This document shows positions 25,701-35,000 of a stretch of DNA of 64,000 nucleotides, one piece after another. A program made the position numbers and the translations under genes. Numbering within the stretch: position 1 is the stretch's first letter; each line of letters begins with the position of its first letter. The stretch is from Hoplostethus atlanticus (taxonomy: Eukaryota; Chordata; Actinopteri; Trachichthyiformes; Trachichthyidae): assembly GCA_034670405.1 (NCBI GenBank), contig JAXDDX010000013.1:3973501-4037500 (forward strand). Direction: 5' to 3'. Below the pieces are notes generated by a model. That model was not told the DNA's origin and ran no database searches. It saw only the letters and a program-made list of their open reading frames with translations.

Positions 25701-26124
25701 GAAATTAAGGTAAAAATAAAATTGACAGTTCTCCACATATAAGACTGCTTCGAGGCTAGTAGCAGCCTTATAAACATCCAGAGTTGCCTGCAGACTAAAA
25801 AGGAATATAAACAACTCTGAGGGTGACATTAAAGGGGCCATTCATCATCATTTCAGATGCACTTACATCTCTTTCTCTCTGCAAAGTTTCCAGGGTAGAA
25901 ATAAAACTCCTGATGTCAGTCAGCAGAAGTTCGTCCAAGGGCTTCTTGCCGCGCACGTCGGCGGCAGGCTGGCCGGATCTGAACCGATTCCGGGCCACCA
26001 TCAGGGTTTGGTAGAAGAGACACACCGCCACCCCCAAAAGGACCAAGGGACCGGGGCAGTACCTGCGGCGCAGCATCCCCGCGTCCCTCGCGAGTCTGTC
26101 GGCTGAAGGCAAGGGGCATACCAT
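991..26124 (-). CDS. cped1: cped1, cadherin-like and PC-esterase domain protein (partial, C-terminal exons outside window)
   Basis: Twelve exons were found on the minus strand: 26124-25867, 16924-16750, 14073-13985, 13068-12984, 9160-9021, 6007-5877, 5503-5431, 4100-3936, 3602-3498, 3105-2954, 1585-1399 and 1159-991. All are open and most junctions agree in phase. The protein starts MVC, like human CPED1, with an arginine cluster at about residues 19-21 and a hydrophobic stretch at 24-38, which suggests a type II signal anchor. Later exons give recognisable CPED1 blocks such as VNVYVLVTSASPLTAF, VPFDVVTVRI and YPVGLGNSRISILVAD, the last two in the cadherin-like region. The PC-esterase domain must lie left of base 1. 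One exon between 2954 and 1585 is needed by phase and was not found; one between 12984 and 9160 is possible. CPED1's function is poorly known. Its neighbour order to ing3 matches human. Identity is secure; the exon list is incomplete. Confidence 0.9.
1399..1585 (-). CDS. cped1: cped1 coding exon (cadherin-like region)
   Basis: The exon abuts a CA/GT microsatellite and begins after TATCCAG. It encodes CVDPHLRQIYTDPPLTLTP, then EYRAEVPFDVVTVRI and HIHLDEHRGP, aligned with human IKQIFTHPHLELNPDFHP..YYCEVPFDVVTVTI..KVHLYEQAGP. It ends phase 2 at GTGAAT. Its phase-1 start does not fit the phase-2 end at 2954, so one exon between them is missing from my list. Confidence 0.9.
1592..1621. repeat. (AC)n microsatellite at the cped1 splice acceptor
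   Basis: A pure AC run of about 30 bases. On the transcribed strand it is a GT tract ending at TATCCAG, directly before the exon at 1585. Confidence 0.95.
1622..2953. other. cped1 intron containing an unlocated exon
   Basis: Exon phases on either side demand at least one exon here. A CT-rich tract and CAG acceptor occur on the minus strand near 2421-2460, but the reading frames after it do not fit the neighbouring phases, so I do not call it. A GT microsatellite lies at about 2877-2898. Nothing else recognised. Confidence 0.5.
2954..3105 (-). CDS. cped1: cped1 coding exon 10 with GC donor
   Basis: The acceptor is TCTCTGCAG. Read in phase 0 the exon gives LCPSASSEDWLQQLLSQGFP then SRLPALLLRLSSLHERQ, matching human LLFPSTTPGIQSLMHEFYD...QYWSLLNVFEQFQ. 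The frame hits a stop shortly past 2954, and no GT occurs there. The only good donor is CAG|GCAAGG, the consensus of GC-AG introns, leaving phase 2. Confidence 0.82.
3498..3602 (-). CDS. cped1: cped1 coding exon 9
   Basis: GGTCAG acceptor and GTAAAA donor, 35 codons, phase 0 at both ends. It encodes CLPEDELLLLLQFQRQMKAP, matching the human CLSLEEINSIMTFIKELGS helix. Confidence 0.85.
3936..4100 (-). CDS. cped1: cped1 coding exon 8
   Basis: TTACAG acceptor and GTAGAC donor, 55 codons, phase 0 at both ends. It reads LDTDLRLTGLRDPAFDGQIT and continues KELILEDTLRFLLP, corresponding to the human EEFLLNDTFNFLFP block. An upstream GTAGAG in the same exon could also serve as a donor but would break the frame. 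Confidence 0.87.
5303..5398. repeat. (TCTG/TCTA)n tetranucleotide microsatellite
   Basis: About 95 bases of TCTG blocks alternating with TCTA blocks, ending close to the donor of cped1 exon 7 (5431). Confidence 0.95.
5431..5503 (-). CDS. cped1: cped1 coding exon 7
   Basis: GTGCAG acceptor, GTAAGA donor. The split codon AG+G gives Arg, then CLLCYQLMTFTLHFTGSLIP VVVK, aligned with human [20 protein letters not shown]. Ends phase 0. A TCTG/TCTA microsatellite ends only about 30 bases beyond the donor. Confidence 0.9.
5877..6007 (-). CDS. cped1: cped1 coding exon 6
   Basis: The acceptor follows a C-rich tract (CCCCCAG) and the donor is GTAAAT. 43 codons plus two bases encode LKTFLLQQLGSAASHEALGH and onward to AVSLH, matching human [20 protein letters not shown]. 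Ends phase 2. Confidence 0.88.
6506..6542. repeat. (CA)n microsatellite
   Basis: Pure CA run. Confidence 0.95.
7004..7065. repeat. (GT)n microsatellite
   Basis: About 60 bases of GT with one interruption. Confidence 0.95.
9021..9160 (-). CDS. cped1: cped1 coding exon 5
   Basis: The exon encodes VNVYVLVTSASPLTAFLHES, close to human [20 protein letters not shown], and ends CAG before GTAGTC, phase 0. Its 5' edge is uncertain. An acceptor after 9161 fits the phase-1 end of exon 4; an alternative AG would place the start at 9168. Human CPED1 has about 50 more residues just before this block, so another exon may lie in 9.2-12.9 kb. Confidence 0.8.
9765..10390 (+). mobile_element. LINE fragment with L2-type 3' end
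   Basis: The frame from 9777 reads ADDTQLYFS, then LANPSSWMTTHCLKFNLNKT and ELLFFP, the end of a fish L2/CR1-type reverse transcriptase. The copy then degenerates and finishes in the familiar tail GTAAGCCACTCTGGATAAGA followed by GC(A/T)CCAGCTAAAT at about 10345-10380. The 5' part is missing. It lies in cped1 intron 4. Confidence 0.85.
10391..11182. other. cped1 intron 4 sequence, nothing recognised
   Basis: Single-copy looking sequence with short open frames only. A cped1 exon could hide here (see exon 5), but no convincing acceptor-donor pair was found. Confidence 0.5.
11183..12272. mobile_element. piggyBac-like DNA transposon, internally deleted
   Basis: A 1,082-base element (11187-12268) lies between TTAA duplications at 11183-11186 and 12269-12272. 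Its ends form a perfect 16-bp inverted repeat, CCCTCCTGATGTCTTC. Subterminal copies of GGGTCAAAATGACCC occur at 11203 and, reversed, at 12211, with a third at 11381. TTAA targeting and CCC termini are hallmarks of piggyBac. The interior keeps only the end of a transposase frame (11617-11802), so it cannot move itself. Inserted in cped1 intron 4. Confidence 0.92.
11617..11802 (+). pseudogene. piggyBac transposase C-terminal cysteine-rich remnant
   Basis: An open stretch between stops ends in a TAG at 11800-11802. It encodes about 61 residues with a late cluster CCRCKRYICKGC and CPTC, the zinc-binding cysteine-rich tail seen at the end of piggyBac transposases. A stop at about 11614 cuts the frame from the rest, and the DDD catalytic core is absent. 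Part of the TTAA-flanked element around it. Confidence 0.75.
12273..12983. other. cped1 intron 4, 5' part
   Basis: No repeat or exon that I can support. An open stretch after a minus-strand TTCTTCAG at about 12933 was considered as an exon and rejected because the intron would be only about 50 bases. Confidence 0.5.
12984..13068 (-). CDS. cped1: cped1 coding exon 4
   Basis: CTGCAG acceptor and GTGAGT donor; starts phase 0, ends phase 1. It reads VNMVPWLVEAFSDAGGGLCQ and more, resembling human ANRLPEIQQPLCRKEGLCQ. Frame choice rests on this match and on the phase of exon 3. Confidence 0.75.
13365..13560 (+). mobile_element. tRNA-derived SINE
   Basis: The copy contains GGTTCAAATCC at 13400-13410, an RNA polymerase III B box, in a tRNA-like context, followed by the fish SINE body GGGCAGCTTCCAGGTGTGAA. 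The same body type recurs at 24.3 and 53.9 kb. Confidence 0.7.
13985..14073 (-). CDS. cped1: cped1 coding exon 3 (short, 89 nt)
   Basis: The acceptor lies behind a long CT-rich tract (plus-strand GA run 14075-14116). Two bases complete the split codon, 29 codons follow (EWSMLVCLSSSETSCL and on to LQPHQR), and the exon ends phase 0 at GTGAGA. The peptide aligns with human SWDLLICLSSKK..HQK. The phases fit exon 2 (ends 1) and exon 4 (starts 0), which supports a real exon although no long ORF marks it. Confidence 0.85.
14696..14995 (+). mobile_element. MITE-like element carrying the 45-bp minisatellite, copy 1
   Basis: The left end TTAAAGGAATCCACCAAGTG leads into TTGTAGATTGTCCTGTTGG, then GAGAACATGGACATCAAAATC, the head shared with copies at 30.5, 53.1 (reversed) and 58.4 kb (reversed). 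It runs into about four minisatellite units at 14812-14988. The right end is missing. Located in cped1 intron 2. Confidence 0.75.
14812..14988. repeat. 45-bp minisatellite, about 4 units
   Basis: Units read CTCCATGCTAACACTTTAGC then ATACACTATGTTGAGTGACGG TAGG. Each contains TGCTAA-cact-TTAGCA, a 6-bp inverted repeat around four bases. Open frames on both strands across it are artefacts of periodicity. Confidence 0.92.
14996..16749. other. cped1 intron 2 remainder
   Basis: Holds a (TC)n run at 16055-16089 and a CT-rich tract at about 16700-16745 next to the donor of exon 2. No gene seen. Confidence 0.7.
16055..16089. repeat. (TC)n microsatellite
   Basis: Pure TC run followed by a few TG units. 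Confidence 0.95.
16750..16924 (-). CDS. cped1: cped1 coding exon 2
   Basis: The exon follows a C-rich polypyrimidine tract and TTTCAG and ends phase 1 at a GTGAGA donor. It reads AQESGQRLSGRRQAVVLTGR and on to QLYQRVLEQTGYEV, matching the human TELQLHQHILTQHGYTV block. Confidence 0.88.
17230..17286. repeat. (GT)n microsatellite
   Basis: GT run of nearly 60 bases in cped1 intron 1. Confidence 0.95.
17673..17710. repeat. (CT)n microsatellite
   Basis: CT run in a longer pyrimidine-rich stretch (17540-17780). Confidence 0.95.
19374..19474. repeat. (GGCCC)n to (TGCCC)n pentanucleotide array
   Basis: About 20 five-base units. The left half is nearly pure GGCCC, the right half nearly pure TGCCC, with a mixed boundary. 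The minus strand is GGGCC/GGGCA, four or more G3 tracts with 2-base loops, so it could form G-quadruplexes. Confidence 0.95.
19665..20050. repeat. interspersed GCTAGC-rich repeat, copy 1
   Basis: The reverse complement of this segment aligns over about 340 bases with 51735-52080. Shared blocks include TTAGCTAGCTAAC, AACAGCACAGAAA, AGCTTCTA and CTAGCCAGCAGGCTAA. Both copies are also followed or preceded by a CATCACC/GTGACGTAA edge. Family not identified. Confidence 0.7.
20060..20265 (+). mobile_element. SINE fragment
   Basis: Starts with GGTGCTTGAGCAAGGCACTT AACCCC, a hallmark of fish tRNA-SINE bodies, and ends with AATTTCACTGCATGTACG..GACGAATAAAGTTTCATTTATC, a LINE-type tail. Confidence 0.65.
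20266..23860. other. cped1 intron 1, middle part
   Basis: AT-rich around 20.9-21.3 kb; short C run at about 22099-22111; CA runs at 22595-22618 and 22727-22752. No gene or exon recognised. Confidence 0.6.
23875..24010 (+). mobile_element. tRNA-derived SINE head
   Basis: TAGCCTAGTGGTTAGAGAAG at 23881 fits an A box and GGTTTAAATCC at 23919-23929 a B box, at tRNA-like spacing. The folded cloverleaf of a functional tRNA is not evident, so a SINE is the better call. Confidence 0.75.
24240..24460 (+). mobile_element. SINE body and tail
   Basis: A 22-base C run (24261-24282) is followed by CAAGGTGCCCTTCAGCAAGG, then GGCTCCCAGTGTGAACGTGT and the tail TTTCCCTGGATAAATAAAGT. The 53.8 kb copy shares this tail in reverse. 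The head at 23.88 kb may belong to the same or an adjacent insertion. Confidence 0.65.
24461..25866. other. cped1 intron 1, proximal part
   Basis: Contains a GT run at 24993-25013. No exon or repeat family recognised. Confidence 0.6.
25867..26124 (-). CDS. cped1: cped1 coding exon 1 (start codon, signal anchor)
   Basis: This exon has 86 codons, begins ATG GTA TGC and ends in GAT before a GTAAGT donor, phase 0. The hydrophobic core LVLLGVAVCLFYQ follows a basic cluster, as in a signal anchor. Human CPED1 also begins MVC and carries a very similar VAICLFYQTL core, which fixes the start. Confidence 0.9.
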
Positions 26125-26830
26125 TTGGGAGAGAGCGTTTACTTCACATCCCTTTACTCGTTTTCCGTTTTAACGTTTACTCTCTCCTCCTCGGCCGAGC
26201 CGCTCATTCCTCCCAGCGGTCGGACGGAACCAAAAAAGTGCTCAAACGCGCGGTCCAGAAGGGAAGCACCTCGAGCTGCATTTTCTCTCCTCTTCAAGAT
26301 CATGGGGATTGAAAGGTGGTCACGCGCAACATTAAAGGTAAGGATCTCGTGCGGTTCCCCTCGGATTCTCTGAATTCAAAGTGCGCCACACATCTCGTCG
26401 TGCGTCCCGGCGTTTCCCTCGCCTGTCAGCTGATGAAAAGTCAAACTGAACCTGGAGTAACGGGACGCTCGGCGCTGAGACAAGTCAGAGGAAACTCCAG
26501 TTCGTTTTTTTTTTTTCTTTTAAAAGAAGCTCCGTTAAACCGGCGCGGAGGAAGTCAGGCTTGAGGGGAAACGTCTCTGGGTTTTGGTGCCAGCGGAGAG
26601 GAGCTACCAACGCGGCTGGGTTGGAGTACAGTCCATCTGGTTTGCGTTAAATCCAAAAAAAGAAAAGAAAAAAAGTGGAGTGAGCCGTTTTTCTTTCCTC
26701 CACCGGATCAGACAGACAGCCATCGAGTCTCCGCTGGTTTCTCTTCTGAATGAACTTCAGTTTATGTGGTGAAGGTTTAAGGAATGCCGCTGCTTTTTCG
26801 CATGAATTCCCTGCTGTAAACTCGCACCCG
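26125..26830 (-). promoter_or_regulatory. cped1: cped1 5' leader and probable promoter region
   Basis: This stretch directly upstream of the cped1 start codon on the minus strand is clearly richer in CpG than the flanking AT-rich DNA (for example 26190-26280 and 26380-26620). That fits a first exon and CpG-type promoter. I cannot place the transcription start. Confidence 0.45.
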
Positions 26831-27734
26831 TGCCTCCTCGGTAGGGGGTCAGACATGCCCCCCCGCCCCCAGTGGACCCTGAGGTTATTTGTGGAGCGCG
26901 CGCACACACACACACATACTAAGGCCTGACAAAAATCTTTAGCACCAAAATTCCTAGTATGCATTATAGTGTAGTGTCCAACTGATGTAAGTTATATTAG
27001 GATATGGCCTTTTAAGGAGTCCATAAATTAATGTTTTTCTGAGAATATGGATGATTTTGACTTAGATCTGTGTCTGCCTTTATTGATCATTGACTTTTAT
27101 ATTATAATCTGCCTACCTTTTTATCAGCTTGTACAAATTCTACTTTGCAATGTTCAGAGTTTTATTTAGCTGGATTTCTGCATTAACTGCTCCTAAAATG
27201 TGGTCTGAGCCCCTCTGAAAGGGGCTTGTTCAACACTTCAACGGACCTCTGTTGTGAGTTAGACTGTTGCTACCCAAACTTTGAGAGATTTTAAATAGAG
27301 CAGGCGACCTCTAACCCATATCTGAACATCACCACATTAGTTGGATCACTTGACTTCAATTACCCCCTTTCATATTAGTCGTTATCCTAGAGGTACTTCT
27401 TCCAGCCTGGACTGTGAATGTGTTGTTTATTCAGATTGGGTTTATTTTGCACTCAGACCACGTTAGAGCAATGAGAGCAGGAATCCCAGTAAATTCTCAA
27501 GGGTTCACAACCCTTTTCTAACAAATGTATATGGGAGACCTGACAGCTGCAGACAGGCTGCTTGCAAAGTTGCGTGATAACCAAAAAAGTGCAAATCAAA
27601 CAATTAGAAAATAACCAATAACTCCACGACACTCACAAGGTAGAAAATGAATCAAGATGAAAATTGTCATGAGTCAGTTTGATGAAGAGTAAAATATAAA
27701 AAGTAAAAACAGATGAGCCCGGATACAAGAGGTA
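26831..27734. other. intergenic, cped1 to ing3
   Basis: AT-rich, with no exon or repeat family recognised. Confidence 0.6.
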
Positions 27735-28900
27735 CCAAAAGAAATTGATCATTTTATTGGACTTTTTTTTTTTTTTCAACATCTCTGGAAACGTACACAC
27801 CATCAGTGCAGAATGACTAGTGACACACACATACACACACACACGTATATACAGCACTTACACCCACTCACACCTACACACACACAGGCTTCAGCAATGA
27901 CTTTGATCTCATACTGTACATTCTGAAAACCTTTTTTTTTTTGGGGGGGGTGGGGGGCTCAGTCGTATTAGGCAACAACCGTAACCAACATCAGATACCA
28001 GCCTGTTCATACGATCTCAATCATCGCCGCTAACATTAACGCCGCTTTAGTCAAGAGTCACATTTCTTCATAGTAAGAGTTCCAATCAAGACGTGGCAAG
28101 GGGTTGGTTGGGCTGTGGCAGGCCGATTAACACCCCTGAGTTACACTTCCCAGTTTGTGTTTTTAATTTCCCCGGGCGGTGCTTCTTGTAACCGGCACTT
28201 CTTGCGCGGGCCGACCCGGTAACGAAGGGAGTGGTGAGGAATGTCTGGATGTAAGGGGGGGGTAGGGTGATAGAGGGAGTGAAGGATGAGGCTTCAGGAA
28301 GCGTTCACCAAAAATGGGTTTCTTAACTGCTGCCTCCTCCGAACAGCCGCTATGTCAATACGCAGGAGTGACCCCGACATGCTGACCTGTGATCTGCACC
28401 ATCTGTGAGACCGGTCAGACAGACAGGTGAACTCTGCGGGTGGTCTTAACAGGTACACTCGGTTTGCCGATATATGGGGCTGATATTGGCTTTTTATTAA
28501 AACTGGGATATGGTCCCAGTCAGTGTCGTCCATATGTTTCATTATTAGAATCATCCTGTTTCAGAGGCTTCTCCGCCCTGACAAGAATACAATTCTGCGT
28601 GGAACCCAATTTTTTGGATATGAAAATGCTCAAATTTAAAACATTGGCACAAGATATCAGCCTAACCCTATTCTAAACTGCCTCTTCCAAGCAGCAACTA
28701 AGAGTGACCCTACATGCCGACCTCTATACCCTCTCAGAGACTGGTCAGACAGACAGGTGTGTGTGGCTGTTAACAGGTACCCTGTTGTTTGGGAGGAACA
28801 GCAGGAGGTTACAGCGGGAGCGGGGGGGGGGGGGGGGGGGGGGGGGTCATGGAGGCGGCAGAGGAGGACTAGCATGAGGGCTACAGGAGAATCCGGGGAT
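27735..28900 (-). other. ing3: ing3 3' UTR (inferred extent)
   Basis: Follows the ing3 stop codon. Minus-strand AATAAA signals lie at 28493-28498 and 27753-27758; the second would give a UTR of about 1.15 kb. The region contains two diverged copies of a segment (28320-28465 and 28670-28795) and a 25-base G run at 28822-28846. Confidence 0.45.
28822..28846. repeat. poly(G) run
   Basis: 25 consecutive G on the plus strand, poly(C) in the ing3 transcript, 54 bases past the stop codon. Runs of this kind are also prone to sequencing error. Confidence 0.9.
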
Positions 28901-29017
28901 CTATTTGTGCCTGCTGCCTCTCCTCTTCATGGCGGCTGTGCACTGGGGGCAGTACCACTTCCCCTTGGGGGCTTCTGTCAGGCCGACGCAGCCATAGTGG
29001 AACCACTCGATGGGACA
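28901..29017 (-). CDS. ing3: ing3 coding exon 12 (stop)
   Basis: Encodes [20 protein letters not shown] and [18 protein letters not shown] then TAG. Completes the PHD finger and the basic C-terminus that in ING proteins can bind phosphoinositides. Confidence 0.98.
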   Translation of the reverse strand, partial: CPIEWFHYGCVGLTEAPKGKWYCPQCTAAMKRRGSRHK

Positions 29018-32000
29018 CTGGAGAGGAAACACACCGACGGCATTGCAGTTTAACACTCAGGTCTGAGGAGATTCAGGCTAAATGTGAGTGGGGTCTCCAT
29101 GACACAAAACAGAGGGAAACACCATACTTACATCTGTATTATCACAGCCAACCATTTCTCCGTAAGAAACCTAGAAAGGACAGGATATATTTTTGAGTTC
29201 TGGTAAAAATGGTTGTTAGGGAAGGAAATTTAGATTATTGTTACTGACATTTTAAAAAAAGGACAGATTTGAAACCATTTAAAAATCAAAATACACATTT
29301 CTAGGTGCAACATGTAGCGTTTTTTAAAGTTAAGACCACATTTTCCATAAACCCTGTTGCTTCCTGTCCCCCTCCCCTGCTGTCTTTGTCTTTCCTGAAG
29401 AGGATAAACAGGAAGTAATTTCGCCCCCCTCATCAGACTTTCACCCCTTCCACCATCTGCCATTACCAGAAACTCGGAAAGCTTTAGCTCCGTTTGCACT
29501 GGAAGAACAGCGCCCTCTTCCTGCTTCGTGCTGTAAAGCAGATTTCCCACGAAACCCGACCCAGTGGCACTGCAGTGTAGAGGTGCCAGGTCTTCTCAGC
29601 GATTGTCTCGTCAGTTTAGGGTCTTTATATTTATGTCTCAATATTAACGTGGTGATTTATCAACGTTAAAATGCTACACATCGCACCTTTAACATCCATT
29701 TCTGTTCACCTGCCTTCCATCTTTCGTCCATCTTTTCCAGTTATATTGAGTTTACTCTCCAGCACAAGAGTCACGTTTTCCACCCAACGCTGACAACAGG
29801 TTCTATTGTACAGCATTTCATTGCAATGTGCTCACACACTTACATTACAAAACGACAACAGCAAATTCGCTGGACCCAACCAAAAAAACCAAAACAAGAA
29901 ACGCTTTAAAAAGTAAAATGACAGAAAAGGTCTTCTTGTGTTGGCAGGTAAATTGATGCTTTTATTTTAATAGCAGACCTCCCGATGCCAAGCTGTATAA
30001 ACATGTAATTATTGTGGCAGTAGTTGTACATTTGTGCTTGCACAGATTTTATTTGAGTGTGTGCACTCAAATGTTCATGCTAGTTTGAGTCCCTGTCTGT
30101 GTGTGATGGCACATTTCAATCCGGCGTGTGTGTGTACCTGGTTACAGATGCAATAGCGGGGCTCGTTGGGGTCATAGGTCCAGTCCACCTGGCTGTTGGC
30201 TTCAGCCTCAGGCAGCGCTGAGGCCTGCTGAGATAGCTCCTGGGCGAGGGCAGATGACGAAGAGCATGATGACAGTGAGGAAGAGGATGATGATGAAGAT
30301 GACTGGTGATTGGAAGACTTGATGCTGCTTCTGGAGAGGAGAAAGCAGAGGAAGAGATTCGATGAGGCACTTCTCCCCCCCTGGGAAACCCAGACTCATG
30401 TTTTTTATTGGTTTTCTCAGGACACAGTGAAGACGCCAAGAGACTGACTGAGTCAGCATGCCAACACAGACAGGCAACAGTATGCAGTGTGGCTTTGGCA
30501 AACTGGGAATCTTAAATGAATACACCACGTTCTTGGAAATTGTTCTGTTGGTCAATGTCCCTGTTAAGTGATGAGCACAGACACCAAAAACCATTCATGT
30601 GTCCCTGGTAGACACAGTTCAAAATGTTATGTAACGGAGCATGACGATTGTGGTGTGAGAGCAAATCACATTCAGGCAAAAAAGCTGGAGACTGTTGGTC
30701 TTCCTGACGTGTAATGTTACCAGAGGTAGCCTAAAATACTTTAGCTGCATGTAGAATTTGCTCTGACGCTGCAATCCACAAAACATTTGGATTATGCTGC
30801 ATGAGCCGTTAGCAGAAATGTGTGGGACAATTTAAGAGCAGTCAGAAGACGGCCCTGTTAACTTCAATAGTTTAGGAAAAGGCTGAGATGTGTTTGGTCG
30901 CCCTACGAATTTCGAATGACATGGGGGCGAGTAGATAGTGACTGAAGTTTCATTTTGGGGTGAACTATTCTTTAAAGACCAATTTAAAAGCCAAAACAAA
31001 GAAACAAAGCTGTCAAAACCAGCCCATTTCTGATTGCACGCAGCCAATGATAGTTCTGAAACTAAAAAGAGGGCAGTAGGAGAAACAAGACAATAAGAAA
31101 TGAATTGTTTAGGGGCAGGAAGTCCAACGGTGCTTAGTAAAGCAGACAGGATGCATACTGTAGTAATAACCCTGTTCTGTATTAATCTAAAAGTAACCTG
31201 TCATTCCATCGTGGAAAAATAAAACCTCTAATAACCGTCTTTAGGACAATTTAATACTTTTTAAGGCCTTAGACAATTTATTTTAAGACTTCTTCAGAAT
31301 CTGCATTTACCCTGATGCTATGATGTCCCAGGCTTTTAATAACTTTTTCAAGTGCACTGCTGTCTTACTTGGACTTGCGTCCCCTGGAGTCGGAGGCAGA
31401 GGAGGGGGTGAGGGTTTGGGTGAGGGTGGAGGCCAGGGCAGATGAAGAGTAGCCTGTGGATTCCCGGGACAGAGAGAACTCCCTGCCCAGCTGGAAGTCA
31501 TTGTTCTTGATGGCCTCGTAGCTGGCCTTCAGACTGGACGTCCTCCTGCCCTCCTTCATCTTCACACATGCACACAAACAATACATCGTCATGGAGGAAT
31601 CAAATCAAGGTTTCAGGTGACACACTAAGCTTTCGCCCTGGGTGGCACAGCCTAAAGTTCATAGATCATGATAGATTGTTTTTTCTTAATATTTCAATAA
31701 AAACGCTTTAAAAAAAGGTGTAGAAGAGTCTGGTAAACCTTAGATCCAGTGTTGTGATCATTTTTTTAATGTGTGGCAACAAATATTTGGACAACATTTC
31801 TGTTTCTGGTCAAGTTAAATGATCAGGCTGTACCAGCAGACACAGTCAAAATCCACACTGTAGAGTACATTTATACCACTGTACCTTTCATACCGCCCAC
31901 TCATACGACTTATAAATCAAGGTAAAAGAACTACGATGCAGTGTATGTGTATGCTTCACCTGTGCGGTGGCCTGTACAGCCTGTGCAGCAGCCATAGTGA

Positions 32001-35000
32001 TGGCCCCGGCACCGGCCCCTGGCCCAGCAGGCAGGGAGCTGAGGTTGTAGGAGGCCAGCGGCTGGGAGGAATTCACGCTGTAGACGTTGTTAGTGGATGA
32101 TGATGTACTGTTGGTCCGGCAGCCTGCAGAGGACAACAGTTAGCAATGAGGCTGAAAAGTCAGTCTACCAATACAACTGCAGGCGGAAACTGCATGAGTC
32201 AAGTTTGTAAGCAGAGTGTGCTACTTATTCTTTACCTGGCGTGTTCTCCTTGGAGGCGTCTGAGGTGAGGGTGGACAGCAGGGCTTCTGACTTGAACTTC
32301 TTTTCTGGGACGTGCTCTGTAGTGTGGTGTGTTGGCGTGCTGTATTTCCTCTCTGTTGCAAACACACACACACACACACACACAGTACTGTCTGTCAGAG
32401 CCTGATTACCGTCTATGGTTATGTTTCCATCCAACTGTCAAGCGAATTTCAAGCTAACTTTGGAAATGTTGTCAAAATTGCAAACTGGTTGAAAACAAAT
32501 TGCAAATTCAGTACTTACTCTCGGCTGTGGTGTGTGAGTGGACATGGTGGTTGTTGACTGGCTGAGAGGGACTGTCCATCTCTAAAGATCCTGAGAGAGA
32601 GACAGGGAGGTGAGGTCAGAATTGCTTCCTTGAATTTGTCAAATCCGAGTTATTCTTTCACATCACTTCGCATTCAAACCAGGAGAAAACTATTAACGGT
32701 GCAAACAGTGCAGTGAGTTATTTTCAGACCGACAACAGCCCTCTATCTAGCAGTAGTCCAACAGCTACATGACAGAAATAACATAGCACCATCCCACTTT
32801 CAGTTACTAAACAACACTGACAGCTGATCGTTGATGATGGTGGATGGGGTGTTGTGGCATAATATGATTGACAGCTGTCACCGGTTGCTTTGTTATGAAC
32901 GGGTGTGGGGCGTTGTGATTCACAGCAGTCACTTACGTCTTTCCAGGATCTCAGTGATGCCGGCGTTGTCGGCCTCCAGTTCCATCTTAAACTTGGCCAG
33001 CTCCTGGTCCAGCTTCCGTAGGTGGCGGTCCACCTGGAACACAGCAAACCATTAGTACTCAATCTGTACTAGAAACATCACATGGCTTAAAGGTCTGACC
33101 ATTTTGGTTGCAAATGCAATCAAAATTGAAATTGTGAGCATTAGAGTGACCATGGCAACCTGTCTCCTGTTATCTGTCCTGTTCAAGCCAATCATACACC
33201 AGCTTCAAACATAGTGCCAATAAAACATGGTGCACCTACGTTTTTTTAAGTTGGGCACACCAGTGCTACAAAGTAAAAAAAAATAAAAAAAAAAAATAGA
33301 ATAGAGCCCTGCATCAGTACTTTTATTATCATAAGATCACAAAAAAGGTAAACCTCAAATTAATAGAAAAGCATTACATGTTTCAAGTGTCTTCTGGTAT
33401 TATTGAGTCTTCTGGTATTTGACTGCCATCTAGTGGTGGATGGACCACATAACCTTGCAATCCAAACTACACCCTCAAGCACTAAACATGCACGCATCCT
33501 TATTGTGCTTACACATCAAATTGAGCAACTAGTCACCAGAAGTCCATTTATTTTAAGAAAACCAAGAAAAGTTGACCACTGCTGAACTATTGAGAGATTT
33601 TTCTCTATTAAGATTGGTATATTTATTCCGACGAGAGCTGCATGAGCTCAGAGTAAAGCAATCATTGGAACTATCCTGCCCACAAACTGAGAGGTGGGCA
33701 ACATAGCAACTAAATTGATGGTAGTGTGTGCACACAGTTCAACAACCCAAATTTCTGTTGTATAATGACAACTTGTTTGACCTTTTCCTAAAGTGTTACT
33801 ATGAGCGGACCACCAGAGATCACATTTCTGGACTGGACTATTGGCAGGGTAGCCACTTTTACTCACCAGATCATAAATCTGATTGGCCAGCTGTACTTTC
33901 TCATCTGCATCTTCCAAAGCCTTGTAATAATCCTGGAACAGAAGGCAAACTAAGGTTATTACAAATACTAGCACACTCCTTACCATAACAAACATGGTGA
34001 AGGATTATCTCTGAGATGGAACTACTGTCCCTAGTTTAATACCATTCCAGTAAATAATGAGGAAGAAGATAATCCAAGGATACTAATGAAGGACAAAAAC
34101 CAGTAGACTGCATCTGCCAATGCACGACATGACATAACCATCCATTGTGCTATTTTGAGAGAGCACCTGTGAAGAAACCGAGCTTGGGTGTTAGAGGGAA
34201 AAGGTGGGTGATAGCGAGCGTGTCATTGGTTATCTGGTGGACGCCTACCATCGCAGATGTTTGGTTAAATTAGGCCCACAACACCTGCAGAAGGCTGGTT
34301 TGGACTACCTTTTTGATAACCTCCATCTGTTCTTCCCTCCACTCAGGTTTGTTCTTCTTAGCATTGACAAAGAACTCAATCACCTTCTTCTCCAGCTGGT
34401 CCGTGGCATCTGGTGGGGAGAGAATCAGACAACTCAGTGTTTGTCATTTACATTCTTAACTTATCTTGACACAACTCCACACAGCAACATACTCAGTTCA
34501 TGCATCCAACCATCGCTTACAGAACAGAGTATAGAGCTGTTCAAACTAAATTCAGCAACCACGCAGCATCTATTTCTAGGGCTGAAACAGTAATTTGACA
34601 TTGTGAGGTGCTTGAGGTAGCAAATCCAAAACAGTGTGTGTGTGTGGGGGAGGGGGGGGGTACTCAGATATTCTAATGTGGGCCTTTCTTGACAAAACAT
34701 GGTCGTATTTAAAGGTGTGCACCAATAAATAAGTGAACTGCGAGTGTTGTATCCAGTCATTTTTTCTCCCAATTATTTTTTGAGTAGTCATACTGCATAA
34801 TTAGACAATATTGACAATGAGCATCCCCTGTTGGCAGTGTGTTGGCAGACACTCAATCACTCAATCCTATTTCCTCTCAATTTTTGTTTGCATTTTGAAA
34901 ATGGATGATGAGCACAGTTCTGAAAAGCCTTCAAAACAAAGACTTAAGTGCAGCTAAGTAGTGCAGTAGTTATAGCAGAGTTGATATCGATTAACTGTTA

